A DNA stretch of 5,451 nucleotides from Gammaproteobacteria bacterium (lineage in GTDB: Bacteria; Pseudomonadota; Gammaproteobacteria; Pseudomonadales; Porticoccaceae). How positions within the stretch are numbered: the first letter of the stretch is position 1; each line of letters opens with the position of its first letter. Where the stretch lies: contig QNFO01000106.1 in NCBI GenBank assembly GCA_003646355.1, forward strand, positions 1 through 5,451, written 5' to 3'. Both the position numbers and the translations under genes were made by a program. The notes beneath the pieces are model-generated. The model saw nothing but the letters and a program-made list of their open reading frames with translations, searched no databases and was not told the origin of the DNA. Positions 5,411-5,451 of this stretch are shown piece by piece.

Positions 5411-5451
5411 GGAGAGGGTTTTTCCGACTACTTATTAACGGCGACCAAGGG
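5411..5451 (+). pseudogene. parE: parE continuation after the in-frame stop (runs off window)
   Basis: Reading on in the parE frame after the TAA gives GEGFSDYLLTATK, which lines up with the ParE segment Y-x-D/E-G-L/F-x-D-Y-L that normally follows the conserved W-x-Y of this region. The stop thus replaces a residue that is usually tyrosine (TAT or TAC), with no shift of frame. The rest of the gene, including the transducer and TOPRIM domains, lies beyond the window, so whether parE is intact otherwise cannot be judged. It is labelled a pseudogene only because the frame is interrupted as given. Confidence 0.55.

Overview
The window is ordinary gammaproteobacterial chromosome. Gene order from left to right is the 3' end of waaA (+), tolC (-), then nudF, yqiB, cpdA, yqiA and the 5' part of parE (all +). 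The tolC / nudF-yqiB-cpdA-yqiA-parE block is the classical arrangement known from Escherichia coli. A convergent waaA beside tolC is, as far as I recall, more typical of Pseudomonas-like and marine gammaproteobacteria. Moderate G+C, protein similarity to both groups and this order suggest a free-living, probably aquatic gammaproteobacterium, perhaps near Cellvibrionales/Pseudomonadales. The genus cannot be told from the sequence.

Left part (1-1753): the C-terminal third of Kdo transferase WaaA (lipid A-Kdo assembly) runs into the end of tolC on the opposite strand, and the two reading frames overlap tail to tail by 62 bp. Middle (1754-1906): a 153-bp divergent intergenic region carries the start signals of tolC and of the rightward genes. 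Right part (1907-5451): five co-directional genes encode an ADP-ribose pyrophosphatase, a DUF1249 protein of unknown function, a cAMP phosphodiesterase, a small alpha/beta-hydrolase esterase and the ATPase subunit of topoisomerase IV. Gaps of 51 to 132 bp separate them, so this is a loose gene string and not a tightly packed operon. A perfect TATAAT before yqiA suggests an internal promoter for yqiA-parE.

No mobile element, CRISPR array, RNA gene or obvious new system is present. The points that deserve a second look are: (1) parE has an in-frame TAA at codon 214, after which recognisable ParE sequence continues in the same frame, preceded by a glycine-rich stretch where ParE is normally conserved; (2) the Shine-Dalgarno sequence of cpdA is buried in a perfect 6-bp hairpin, inside a 12-bp tandem repeat; (3) the waaA/tolC tail overlap; (4) a 16-bp perfect dyad inside an apparent insertion in yqiB; (5) a 12-codon leader ORF whose stop overlaps the parE start. 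All intergenic stretches are shorter than 300 bp.
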